From assembly GCF_035222375.1 (NCBI RefSeq), contig NC_085891.1, positions 2,356,001-2,420,000 on the forward strand: a stretch of DNA of 64,000 bases, written 5' to 3'. Origin of the DNA: Podospora pseudocomata. Lineage: Eukaryota; Ascomycota; Sordariomycetes; Sordariales; Podosporaceae. Position 1 is the stretch's first letter; every line of letters starts with the position of its first letter. Below the pieces are notes generated by a model. The model did not search any database and was not told where the DNA came from. It saw only the letters and a program-made list of their open reading frames with translations. The position numbers and the translations under genes were made by a program. Below are positions 12,550 through 23,606 of the stretch, piece after piece.

Positions 12550-15500
12550 ATGTCGACTTCAAGACCAGGCGAGCATCTGACCATTGGCTACCCGCCACAG
12601 ACCGTGTCCGCTCAGAACCGCTCCAACTCCCCAACAAGCACCTCCCCCAACGACCCCCAGTCCGCCGGCAGCACCCTGAGGTCTCCATATGGTCTTTCTC
12701 CAGGTCTGACGCCCACCTCCAAGATGCCGGGTGCTTCGCGCTCTGGTGCCGGTTCTCCGAACCACGAGATGGCGGCGTCTGGCCGTTTGTTCTCCAAGCG
12801 GTAAGCTCCCAGACACTCCCTCCCATCCACCTCCGGGTGAACACATGTGCTGATTTTTCAAACTCCAGGGCCCGAGAAATCCAAGCTCAAGAAGGCATCC
12901 CGGGAATCCCGGTGAATCCCTGGGGCGGACCTCCGACTAGCGGCAACTCGACTCCTCTTCGTGAAAACATCCCCGAGTCGCCGACCGATGGCTTCCCCGA
13001 CTTCGCACAGCTACCCACACCACAGGAGCTTCCCTCAACACGCCGTGCTCGTGCCGGCACCGTTCCGTCTCGCTTCTCCCCGGGTGGGGCCGGCAATGGA
13101 TTGCTTGCCATCCCGTCTCTGGCTTCTAAGACGTCTCGTCCAAGCCCCTCTCAGACGCCGTTCAAGTCTCCATCACCGGGCATCGAGTCATCCGGCAACG
13201 ATATTTCCAATGCTTCGGCACTTCTCTCGAGGCTGAGGGCTGGCTCCATGCCACAAAGAAGCCCGTTCACCCACGTGCCTGGCACCAGCTCTCCGTTTGG
13301 TCCGTCTATCTTCAGCAGCTGGAACCCCACCGGGACAGGGCGCGACAGAGGCAACACACTGGCCAGCATTGCCAGTGTTCCTTCCAACGGGCCTAGTTCT
13401 CCCGCGCAGTCTCACTTTTCCCGAGAGGGCAATGCTGAGAGTGATGTTCATATGAGAACGCTGGACTACCTTGGTCTTGCGGAAACACCTCAGCCCGCAC
13501 GAGCTCAGATTGCTACTCCGACATATGTTCCCAACTATGCCGATTTCTCCAAGGCCGCCAACCGTTTCCGGTCTTACTCGGTCAACAACAAGGACAGGTA
13601 TGCGGACGAGGATGAGGATGATTATGACGACCCGGTCATGATGATGGAGAACCAGTATCTGCAGATTCAGGATCAGCTCGCTGCCACCAATGCTGCCATC
13701 CAGCAGCACAACCTGGCCGTCCAGGCCTTTGCGAACCAGGCCGCCCGTCCTCGTGCCAGGACCGCTGGTGTGCTGGATACTCCGGCCTCCCGCGTTCTTC
13801 GCAACTACTACCCCACTCCCTCCAGGCTTGATGAATCCATCACGGCCTCTGACATCCGTGTTTCTGGTGACAAGGAATACGATGATCTTCCGCAAGCCGT
13901 TGCTGGGTTGTCGCTTGGTAGGTCCAACAGCCGCAACAATGGCCTCTTGAGCGCCGAAGAACAAGGGCTGGAAGGTCCAACTAGTGCTTTGTGGCTCGGC
14001 AGCATCCCCACATCCACCACCACATCGACCCTGACGGAGATGTTCAAGTCGTACGGACCTATCTTGTCAGCTAGGGTCTTGACTCACAAGAACTGCGGCT
14101 TTGTGAACTTTGAACGGGTCGACAGTGCCATCTCCGCCAAGAACACAATGAATGGAAAGGAGATCTTCCCTGGTGCCGGGCCCATTCGCATCAACTTTGC
14201 GAAGCCCCCCTCCGCTTCCAACACGCCAGGACATGACGGAGCCATGCCCTCGCCCAGCCCTGATCCGTTTTCCAAGGGCCAGGACAACGCTCAGGGTATG
14301 GGCACCGGTGCCCCCGGTGACTCTTCTCCCGCTGCGCTTGTGGGCACTGCGACGCCGACCGTGCCCCCTCTTGCTGAGATGACCGGTGATATTCTCAAAA
14401 TTGTTGTCCAGTTTGGGGCGACTGAGGAAGACAAGTACAACATCTCGGCTAGCCTCCAGCGGGCGATCCAGTACGGCGAGTTCGTTGACGAAATCCCTCC
14501 CATCAAGGAACCTGCGCACACCAGAATCCACGATGCGCCCAAGCTCCGGGATATCCGCAAAAGGATTGACAACCAGGCCTTGTCCCAGGCCGAGATCGAG
14601 AGCATTGCCGTTGACATGCTTCCCGAGATTGCCGAGCTTTCTTCGGATTACCTTGGCAACACGGTCGTCCAGAAGCTCTTCGAGCACTGCTCTGATGATG
14701 TTCGCGATCAGATGCTGGCCGAGATCGCGCCGCACATGGCCGAGATTGGCGTCCACAAGAACGGAACCTGGGCTGCGCAGAAGATTATCGAAGTGTGTAA
14801 GACACCGCACCAGATGAACCTCATTGTGCAGCACTTGCGCCCTTACACGATCCCTCTGTTCTTGGATCAGTACGGCAACTACGTCCTCCAGGGCTGCCTG
14901 AAGTTTGGAAGTCCCCACAACGACTTCATCTTTGAGACCATGCTGAGCAGAATGTGGGAGGCGGCGCAGGGACGATATGGAGCTCGCGCCATGCGGGCTT
15001 GTCTGGAGAGCCACCATGCCACCAAGGACCAGCAGAGGCTGCTTGCTGCCGCCATTGCTCTCCACAGTGTCCAGCTTGCGACCAATGCCAACGGTGCGCT
15101 GCTCTTGACCTGGTTCCTGGACACCTGCACCTTCCCACAGAGACGCACAGTTCTCTCGCCCCAGCTTGTGCCCTACTTGGTCAATCTGTGCACCCACAAG
15201 GTTGCTTACCTGACGGTCCTCAAGGTTATCAACCAGAAGGCCGAGGGAGACGCCAGAGACACCGTTCTCAAGGCGCTCTTCTTCACCCCCAATGATCAGG
15301 TTTTGGAGGCGATCCTGAGCGACCACGCCTGCGGAGCCACCTTGATTTTCAAGGTGCTCACCACGCCCTTCTTTGACGAGACAATCCGCAGCCAGGTAGT
15401 CGAGACGGTCAAGAATGTGTTGATTCGCATCAAGGCCCAGCCGGGACAGGGTTACAAGCGGCTGATGGATGAAGTTGGACTGTCCACCCGCAGCGGTGGA

Positions 15501-16166
15501 GGCGGCGGAAACAGCGCCTCTCGCGATCACAGCAATGACAACAGGCAACGACCAGGCTCGAGACAGACCCCCGGCAACGCTCAGCACCACCAGCAACCGC
15601 AGCAGGCTCAACAAGCTCAGCAGCAGCAGCAGCAAGGTGGACAGTACAACGGCAATGCCGCTCCTCAGTACTACAACCATCTCAATGCCCCTGCTGGCGT
15701 TCCTGGTTACGACATGGCATATGGAGTTCCCCGTGGCGAGGGGGTTGATGCCGGCTTGACCCAGCAGTTCCCAACCTTCCAGCAGGGAGCCATGTACAAT
15801 GCACCAAACACGCCCATGGCACCCGCCTCCATCCAGCAGATGCAGTACCAGCAGGCCATGATGCGGGGAGGGCCGCCCATGAGCAACTACTACTCTGCCG
15901 CAGTCCCTGCTGGCTTCAACGGGTACCAGGACCAGTACCGTAACACCGGTAGCCCGATCCAGCCCCCGAGCGCTCAGCTGTCGAACGTCCCCGGACAGGC
16001 GCCATTCCCTCCGGCCCCCGGATTCGGCATGAACATGAGTTATGGCTATGGTGGCCAGGGACAGATGCCACCCAACATGGGATACATGCCGCCGCAGGAG
16101 CAAGGCAATAACAGCCGACGTGGACGTGTAGGTCGCAGCCCACAACCTGACAGACGCCGTCAGTGA
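12550..16166 (+). CDS. RRM-Pumilio RNA-binding protein, JSN1/PUF1-PUF2 type
   Basis: Exons 12550-12800 and 12869-16166 give 1182 residues; the 68-nt intron splits an Arg codon. The first 450 residues are Ser/Pro-rich and probably disordered. An RRM spans about 455-530 (SALWLGSIPTSTTTSTL, then CGFVNFERVDSAISA). Pumilio-type repeats run about 655-955, with the repeat cores DYLGNTVVQKLFEHCS, KNGTWAAQKIIEVC and QYGNYVLQGCL. The tail is Gln/Pro/Gly-rich with a polyQ run near residue 1000. The combination of RRM and Puf repeats and the length match yeast Jsn1/Puf1 and Puf2, which bind mRNAs for membrane-associated and mitochondrial proteins. The exact RNA target here is unknown. The gene converges on the caspase-fusion gene, with about 1.0 kb between stop codons. 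Confidence 0.92.
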
Positions 16167-17209
16167 ACTGGGAACATGTTACTCACATCTGACACTGTAA
16201 CAGAGATGAAGATTTTTTTTTCGACGATTACGGAACAGAACGCTAAATAATGATCATCATGCCGAGCGTTGGGATGAATTCAAATTACTTGTACGGAATA
16301 GATAAAGCATTGGGCACAGCACAGCGGGCATGTGCCGGGCGTTTTTTCTTTTTTTGAGAGGGGCCTTGATTCGTCGACCACTTTTGTTTCTTCTGGTCGA
16401 CTGATATCTAGGTGGGGGTTCTGTTTGCGGGTTGGATTTGGGGGGGGGGGGTGAATCAACAGTTCTGTATCTCAGGCTGTTGGTTTTTCTTCCTGATTCT
16501 TTTTTTTTCTTACTTCTTCCTGTTGATTACTTTTTGCAAGAGTACAAGTTTGTTCTTTTTGTTGATGTGAACAATTGATGATTTGGGGGGGATGCCCTAT
16601 GAAGAGATGGATGATGGATGGGATTGTTGGGTGTGGGTTGGTGGGGGGATAAGGTAAGAGGATGGAAAGGGAAAGGTAAAAGGGGGGGTTCATTAGGTAC
16701 TGCACAATGGGCAAATGTTTTCGTTTTTTTTTTTGGATGTTGTTTGTTGCTGTTGGTTTGTGTTTTGGTGATTTTGTGTTGAGTGGTTGATTCTTTTCAG
16801 TGATGTGATAAGGGGGATTCCTCTGTGAGGGTCGATTGTCAAGGTGAGAGTTGAGGACGGGAAAAAAACTGAAAAAGAGTACTGGGGAATGAGAGGCTTA
16901 ACTTGTGTTGTTTTGTTTGATATGTGTTGCGTTCTTGTTCGGCTGCTGTTGTTGTCGTTGTTGGGGCAGCTAGACTATGTGAGGCTATGGTGTAGGTATG
17001 TAAGGGTATGTGTATAGATGAGACGAAAGACTGATTGATGTTGAAAAAAAAAAAAAAAGGAGGTCGATGTGTGGATGGGATAAGTAGGAAGTAGTATATA
17101 CAAGGTAGACTGTTGAACTCAGGTGTATACTTATTCGGTGTGATATATACCCCTAACCTAAAGATATTCAAAAGAAAAACAATTCATAACACATCATCAC
17201 ATCTCGCAT
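16167..17209. other. Convergent 3' region between PUF gene and caspase-fusion gene
   Basis: About 1.0 kb with T-runs, a G-run near 16441 and an A16 tract near 17043. I see no coding frame or RNA gene. It is presumably the 3' UTRs of both genes. Confidence 0.5.
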
Positions 17210-20200
17210 CTACTTATTCCCCGTCCCACCCCTCAACCACTCCCTCACCACCCCTCGTTTCTTGACCACCTTGTTTATTACTCCTCCTCCTCCACCTTTG
17301 ATGTCGCCCGTGGCAGTGGCGGGAGTGAGGCCCTCTTGAACAGCATCAATCTCCTCGTATTCTTCCTCGGTGACTCCAGAGGTATACTCATAGTCAAACC
17401 CCATCATTTTCCCCTTCAGATCCCCGACAGGAGTCCCGCTGGTCGGAGAAGGAGTCTGACTCCCCAACCCCATCCCCGCCTCCCTCATCCTCTCCAACCC
17501 CCTCGCCAACGGCCCCACAAACACCGCCTCCCCTTCCTCCTCGATCCCTTTCCTCTTCTGCCACTCCACATCCTTGAACCCCTGTTGTCCTCCTCCCGAC
17601 TCAAACGGCGGAGGCGGACTCACACTCGGCGCGATGGGGGAGTACCCTCCCTCCTCCCCCGGTAGCACAGCAGCAGAATCCTTCCTCATCATCCCCATCA
17701 TCAACCCCTTCCTCCACAGCGCCGGAAACCGCCCCTCAAACTCCCTCTCCAACTCCCCCTGCCTCTCCTCCACCTCCCTGAGTCGTTCCACCTTCCTCCC
17801 AGGCACCAGCTCATTCCCCTTACTCCCCTTCCCCTTCCCCTTCCCCCCCCACCCCTCCAACCAGGCCTCAAACAACCCATCCCTCTCCCTGCCCTCCTCC
17901 TCAGTCAAACTCCCCCCTTTCTGCCTCAACCCATCCAGATACTCCTTCGCTTCTTGCGTCATCTTTTCTCCCGAGATGTACCTATCGAAACTGGCCGAAA
18001 ACTCCCTGTAATGACCCTTGAGCACAAAACACCTTCCCTTCCACCCCTTTTCCCCGAATTTTTTGCCTAGCGCCGAGGCAGTCGGGCACTCCCATGGAAA
18101 CTCTATCACGCGGTCGTAAAAGACCACGCAGCGGCAGGTCGACCACTTGGAGAACGACCGTCGTGATTGGTCGTCCACAAAGGTGTCTTCTACCATCTCC
18201 AGGCTTGCCCAACTGATAAACTTGAGTGGGGCTCGTAAATTGATGGAGTTGTGGATGTGGGACCGTTCGAAATCAGTGCTGGAGCGCAGGTCAACCAACA
18301 AGATCCCCTTGGAGGGGTAAATCTCCAAGAGGCGGTTCAGATGGCCCGGGAGTATCATGTCTGGCTCGTCACCCGGGTCGACTGGTTCGCTGGAGGGGAG
18401 GCGCAAGGTCTGGAGGTTGGTGTCCAGCCGGTGCTGTTCCCTGCGGTTGTGGAACCAGATCCTGATGTCGTTTGTTTCCACCCCCAAATGGGAGGCCAAA
18501 TGCTCGAGGACTGCTAGGTTTGGTTCGGGGTCGCGGTGGAAGTATTCTTCTAAGCGATGGAGGACGTGTTTGGCTAGTTGGTGGCCTGGGGGGATTTCTT
18601 CGTCCGGCGAAAAAGTGGAGCGTTTGGAGGATTTGGAGCGGTTGAGGATCATTGTTCTGGTTATGTCGGGGGCGTGATGGGAGGGGGAGGTGAGGGAGGC
18701 TGGGCCGGGGTGTTGTTGTTGTTGTTGTTGTTGGCCTGAGAGGGATATGGCTGAGCCCATGTTTCTTAGGGAGGTGAATAAGCTGCTGGAGGAGGGCTGA
18801 GGGGCGAGGACTTGGGAGTAGGGGGTTAAGGGCATGGAATCGGCTCGGTGGGTTGATGTCCAGGGGTTTGCGGGGATGTTTGGTACGCTGGCCCCGTGGC
18901 GGACGGTTTCCATGTTTTCGGTCTGGGCGAGGGTAGATCCGGAATAGGATTCGGCATCGTCCTGGGCGAGCTCTGGTTGGACTTCACGGCTGAGCTCTGG
19001 CTGTACTTCCTGCGTCGCGGTGGCAGGGACGCTTGCTTCAGCTGGTGTTGGCTCGGGACTACTCTCTTTTGGTTCTCGCAACAGGTTGTTTGACCGAATG
19101 AATGCTACAAATGAGCATGCTGGATCGTCAGGAAGAAAATCCCACACCATCACCGGTAGTGATAGCAACAAAAGTGTCGAATGGCTCTTGAAGACGCCTT
19201 GCACCTTGACAAACTTCGCCAGCGCAGGAAAGCTTGCCAGCCACTCCTCCCACTTATTCAAATCCAGCTTCTGGTCATCCTCCAGAGCCAGGGAAATCAT
19301 CACGTGAGGCTCGTCCTCATTCGGCTCCGAGGCCGTCGGAATCATGTCATTCATCGAGGATGGGAATGGCTGGTGCCAGTCCCGACCCGTTGGGACTGAG
19401 CTCGATGCCATGCCACGACGGGACTTGGCAGGTTTTGGTGGCACCAGTCGGCATATCTCGATGCTGGGTGCTTTGTGGTTCGACGTCATCATGAAGTGAA
19501 CTGGTGTTGATCTCGCCTCGAAGTGTTTGCCGTTGATCAAGATGGGACGTGGATGCTTCAAACGAGCAAGGACCTCGGCGTGCAGCATCGCGGCCGAGAA
19601 TGTCTTTCCTCTCCACTCTTCAAGAACCTCGATCAAGGTGTTGGTGAAAGAATATCTTCCCGGATCAGGGGCGATGGCGTCCCAACTCGAAGCGGAGATG
19701 GTCTCGGTGATGCTTTGGCCTGTTGGGAATGTGGCACTGGCTGCTCCGGCACAACAGTCGAGAAGAATCAACACATCTGATATTGATCTTTCGAGGAGAG
19801 TTTGGATGGCAGACCATTGTAGCCACGGTGAATCATGACGGCGATTACTACAAGAGTTAGTCGAGAGGGTTGAGGGTCTGATGGCAGAGTCGTAACATAC
19901 GCGCACCAGGTGCTCTGCCGTGACTCGTCTATCCTGGCATGACCTCCATAGTAGACCACGAATAGTGTCTGTTCGGATTCGTATTGTTTGACCATGTCGC
20001 CAATCCTGAGCATCAACTCCAGGTGAGAGTTCTCAGACGGAATCGAAAAGATGTCGGTCTCGAAGCAGTAGTGATCCCGGAAGCACTTCTCCAAGTCCTC
20101 CAACTCTGGCAAAACAAACAAATCATCGCTCTTCCAGTGAAGCATCAGGGCGTGGACCTTGGTGTATCGCTGGGTAGGGCCTCGGTTTGGGAATGCCCTG

Positions 20201-20529
20201 CTCGCTGACTGTGATGATCTGTTAGGTTATCTCTCATACCGTTACTATCGCTTACACAAACATACATCTTCCAAAGCCTGGGCAAAGCTCTCGAGGTGCT
20301 TGACATGGTAGCTAACTCGGCTGATATCATGTGTCGCTGGGGAGCAACTCTCGCTCGATGAACCATACTGAATGATGTCAGCGACCATCTTCCCGTCCGT
20401 CTCGATGAAGAGGAAAAAAGAGAAACGTACAGCAGAATCAGAGCTGCTGCTTATACTCAGGCTGCTCTGATCCCGTTCATTGACGGGCTGTCTCGAGCGA
20501 ATCCTTATAAACTCTGGCGTGGGCTCCAT
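17210..20529 (-). CDS. Caspase-like / homeodomain / rhodanese-like fusion protein
   Basis: Exons 20431-20529, 20266-20367, 19901-20208 and 17210-19847 (minus strand) join in phase into 1048 residues. Residues about 80-380 form a fungal caspase-like (peptidase C14) domain, with the catalytic His in YYGGHARID (H157) and the catalytic Cys in LLDCCAGAAS (C202). A low-complexity linker with a Q7 run follows. Residues about 578-645 resemble a homeodomain; helix 3 reads IRIWFHNRREQHR with W634 and the Asn/Arg positions kept. Residues about 670-800 resemble a rhodanese/CDC25 fold (ILLVDLRSSTDFERSHIHNS), but the active-site loop has Asp (VVFYD) where Cys is expected, so it is probably non-catalytic. 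The last exon is one uninterrupted 2.6-kb frame covering part of the caspase domain and both other domains, so the fusion is not a product of intron guessing. I know of no named protein with this order. It is divergent from PBN1. Confidence 0.82.
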
Positions 20530-21089
20530 GGTGGAGAGAGAGGCGAATCCCCCGTGGATTCAGGTAACCATCAAAATAAGGGGACTGAACCAAATAGCGG
20601 AGAAGCTGACTATTATCGCCAGGAACGATGTATTTACCTCGTCTTGAAGCTATCTAAGAATGATTAAGAATGATGATTGTAGAAACAACAAGAAGTGAGC
20701 AGTTTGAAAGAGGGGCCTTGGAAACGGTCAAATGGTAAAGAGGGATGGAAAAGGTCAGAGATCAAGCATCTGCCGCACCGCTTATTCAACGACCTATGCT
20801 ATCAGCCATGTTATGCGCTGTGCTGTGAGTGGGCGTGCTTGAAGGAGAGGCTGAGCAGTTTCGCCGTTGCAGCCGGTGCCCAAAAGGGGTTAGTGTGGGT
20901 GGGCTTCGGTGATGCTTTGGGCAAGGACCATGGGTGGATCAGACACCCGAGACAGCCTGTCATTCTGACCAATCAGATGCTGCCACTTTAGGCTTCGGGG
21001 GGCTGTTATTCAACGTCAACTCACGAGTGAACTCACCTATTATCAACCATCAACATCAAAGTCTGTGGGTAATCAGGAGGACTGTGACC
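20530..21089. promoter_or_regulatory. Divergent promoter region, caspase-fusion gene / PBN1
   Basis: 560 bp between two divergent start codons. No long frame or repeat is supported. The left part is A-rich (near 20650-20700). Confidence 0.45.
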
Positions 21090-22631
21090 ATGAGGGAAAG
21101 AATTACGTTTGTGCAAAAGGAGGGTGACTCGATAGAGCCCACAGCCTTGAAAGTCGACGGCAACGGACTGAAGGGCCCAGAAGTGAAGGCCGTCCGCGAA
21201 GACAGGCTGACATTCGCCCTGGATGAGTTGCCTGCCGAACTCAAAGCCTTGTTAGAGGGTGTCACCCAACTACACGTCCGATGGGTCAGTCCCGTCGCAT
21301 ATGAGGCTGTTAGTCCATTACTAGCACGTCTTCCTCCTGGCTTCCACCTGTTCTACACTCCTGGCAGTGATGCATCGTAAGCTTACCAGTCTTGTATACC
21401 CATTCATATACTGTACTAACATGCCCTCAGAATCAACCCCTGCCCCCTCCTCACCAAAGCATTCGGCCTCGACTCCTGCTCCTCCCCCTCGGACTCCTTC
21501 ACCACCCTCCCAACCGACCGCTTCACCCACTCCACAACCCACCAATTCTACCAACCCCTCCCCTCCCTCAAAGTCTTCGCCCACTTCGCCAGATCCCTCC
21601 TCTGCCCCCCAGGCTCCCCTTCATCCTGCTCCTCCCGCCTCGGTTCCCTCACCGCAGCCAGCCAACTTGACCTCTCCTACGATACAATCTCTCACACCCT
21701 CCGCCTAACCTCCCTCTGGCCTTACTCCCCCCAATCCCTATCAGCATCCCTCCTCTCCCCCACCATCCGCACCGAAATCGGCATCCTCTCCCAAACCTCC
21801 CCCAAAACCCTCGAACCCCACGAAATCGGCATCTCAGGCCTCTTGACCGTCCTAGGGCAATCAACCACCCCCTCCCCAACATTATTCTCCTTCCCCTCCC
21901 GGCACAGGGACTCCTCCTCCTCCTTCCAAGCCCACTTCCTCCCCCCGACAGGCCTCCACCCAACCCTCCAGCTATCAATCTCCTCCCCTTCACCCCCGGC
22001 AAAATCCCCTACTGAAGAAACCTGCCGTTTACACGGGTACTTCACCCTTCCCAAAACCCTCTTCCCTGATCGTCACCAGCTCAACGATCCCCTTTTTCTG
22101 TCGTCTAAAAACCTGACTGCGGTTCGGTATATCACCCCTGGAATCGACCTCGAAGCACCAGAGTATGTAACCTCCACATGGGGCTCTGCCCTCCTTCTCG
22201 AGCTTGCTCCCCCCCATTCTTCTTCTTCTGGAAATGAATGGACAGCCGAAATCCCGCTTCATCTACGGTATATGCCTCCCAGTTTAACCGGGTATCAAAA
22301 GGCGGAGGTGCCCTACCCGGCATTGTTCTGGGCTTGCACAGCGGAGGAGGGGACGAAATTCCCGGGCAACCCCTTTGAGAAGGACAGGGTGGGCTATGAT
22401 GGGTTGTTTGGGGAGAGGACGGTGTTTTGGCATTTGAATCCCTCGCCCGCGGATGGGAAACTGGTAAACACTGTCAAGGTCCCGGTGCTGAACCTGGAGA
22501 AGGCAGACTGGGTCGGGACTGTGACCGGGGCCGTGGTGGTGGCTGGGTTTGCGTGGGTGGTGATCAAGTTGCTTGGGGTCGTGGTGATGGGTGGGAAGAA
22601 GGTTGGTGAGGACAAGAAGAAAAAGCAGTGA
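21090..22631 (+). CDS. PBN1: PBN1/PIG-X-type subunit of GPI mannosyltransferase I
   Basis: Exons 21090-21376 and 21431-22631 (54-nt intron with a GTACTAAC branch) give 495 residues. The N-terminus MRERITFVQK and the block ELPAELKALLEGVTQLHVRW are typical of fungal Pbn1. Pbn1 is the ER-lumenal partner that stabilises the catalytic GPI-MT-I subunit Gpi14, which adds the first mannose to the GPI precursor. A large lumenal part carries the block HLRYMPPSLTGYQKAEVPYP, which resembles the PIG-X domain. One membrane span near 455-483 (WVGTVTGAVVVAGFAWVVIK) is followed by a short Lys-rich cytosolic tail ending KKKKQ, consistent with an ER type I protein. No N-terminal signal peptide is obvious, as is usual for this family. 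Confidence 0.88.
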
Positions 22632-22788
22632 GAGGGATTGGATGAGGTAATCATGAGGGACAGAAACAAGAGAATCATTGCGAGGCTTTCATAGCATGAG
22701 ATTGATGGATTGATAATACAGACATAATCCGATACCTACCAATCTTATCTCTCGAGGTATATTTCAAGAACCTTTGCAAGTAGCCAGT

Positions 22789-23211
22789 TATTTTAGAGAG
22801 AACCTTTACGGAGCCCCCTATTTATCTTGCAAGTTCCCCACCCACCTGATATAGAATTAACTATATTTTAAAGGATGATTATTAAGTGTTAAAAAATAAT
22901 TCATAGGCTTTAAAAATAGTTAAAAGACGGAAAGGATAGTTCAAAGGCCTTAAAAGATACTTAACAGGGCTTAAAAGATAGTTCAAGGGTCTTGAAGGAT
23001 AGTTCAAGGGCTTTAAAAGATAGTTTAAAGGCCTTTAAAGATAGTTTACAATCCTTTAAACATAGTTTACAAGCCTTTGAAGATAATTTACAAGCCTTTA
23101 AAGATAATTTAAAGGCCATTTACTATATTATAGGAAAAGTAAGTAAATAGGTAAGGAGAGGGGCACTGGTAAGGGAAAATAAGGGGCTCCCTAAAGGTTC
23201 TCTCTTATTTT
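22789..23211. mobile_element. Non-autonomous inverted-repeat element (MITE-like) with 6-bp TSD
   Basis: A 411-bp element spans 22795-23205. Its ends are inverted repeats: the left arm 22795-22823 begins AGAGAGAACCTTTA and the right arm 23177-23205 is its complement, with 27 of 29 positions matching. The element is flanked on both sides by TATTTT (22789-22794 and 23206-23211), which fits a target-site duplication. The inside is AT-rich and mostly a 21-bp tandem array, with no coding capacity. I read it as a non-autonomous DNA transposon or solo remnant. The family is not recognised. Confidence 0.78.
22900..23122. repeat. 21-bp tandem array inside the inverted-repeat element
   Basis: About 10.6 copies of a 21-bp unit of the form TTTAAAGGCCTTTAAAGATAG. 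Copies at the right end are more regular, while the first two or three are degenerate. The unit contains a palindromic core, TTTAAAGGCCTTTAAA. The array fills just over half of the element. Confidence 0.88.
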
Positions 23212-23606
23212 CTCCCAACAGCGTTAGATACCTCCCACAAGAGCAACACACGCACGCATATATCAAAACCAACCAGCAAGTCTGAATCACACCAAACACC
23301 AAAAAATAATCGTCTCTTGTTTTGGAAAATTGTATACTTCATCTTCTTCCCACCCAAAACGCTGAAAACATGTATTTTACGGCTCCTCTCCCCCTCCCTT
23401 TCCTCCACCCAACCAAAACCACTTAAACATACATCATTGAGCCTGCTACTACTCTGACTAGGTATCCGCTGAAACCTGTCTGCGTGCATAGAATACGAGA
23501 AAAAAGAAACATTTTAAACACCAAACCCCTGTGAACTCGCTGCTTCCGCCCCCCCTGAACGGCCCCTCGGACCGGTTATAGCCCGATGAGTTATCGGCTG
23601 CGTCTC
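23212..23606. other. Gene-free stretch between element and zinc-finger region
   Basis: About 395 bp with no supported coding frame, RNA gene or repeat. Confidence 0.45.

Noticed and set aside
14067-16145. A very long open frame on the minus strand opposite the PUF gene
   Set aside because: It mirrors the GC-rich codon pattern of the real gene, contains no recognisable domain and has no splice or start context of its own.
21649-22054. Gly/Arg-rich minus-strand frames opposite PBN1
   Set aside because: They arise from the Pro/Ser-rich coding strand of PBN1 and have no independent support.
22900-23122. CRISPR-like array
   Set aside because: The 21-bp units are directly adjacent without unique spacers, and the DNA is eukaryotic nuclear sequence.
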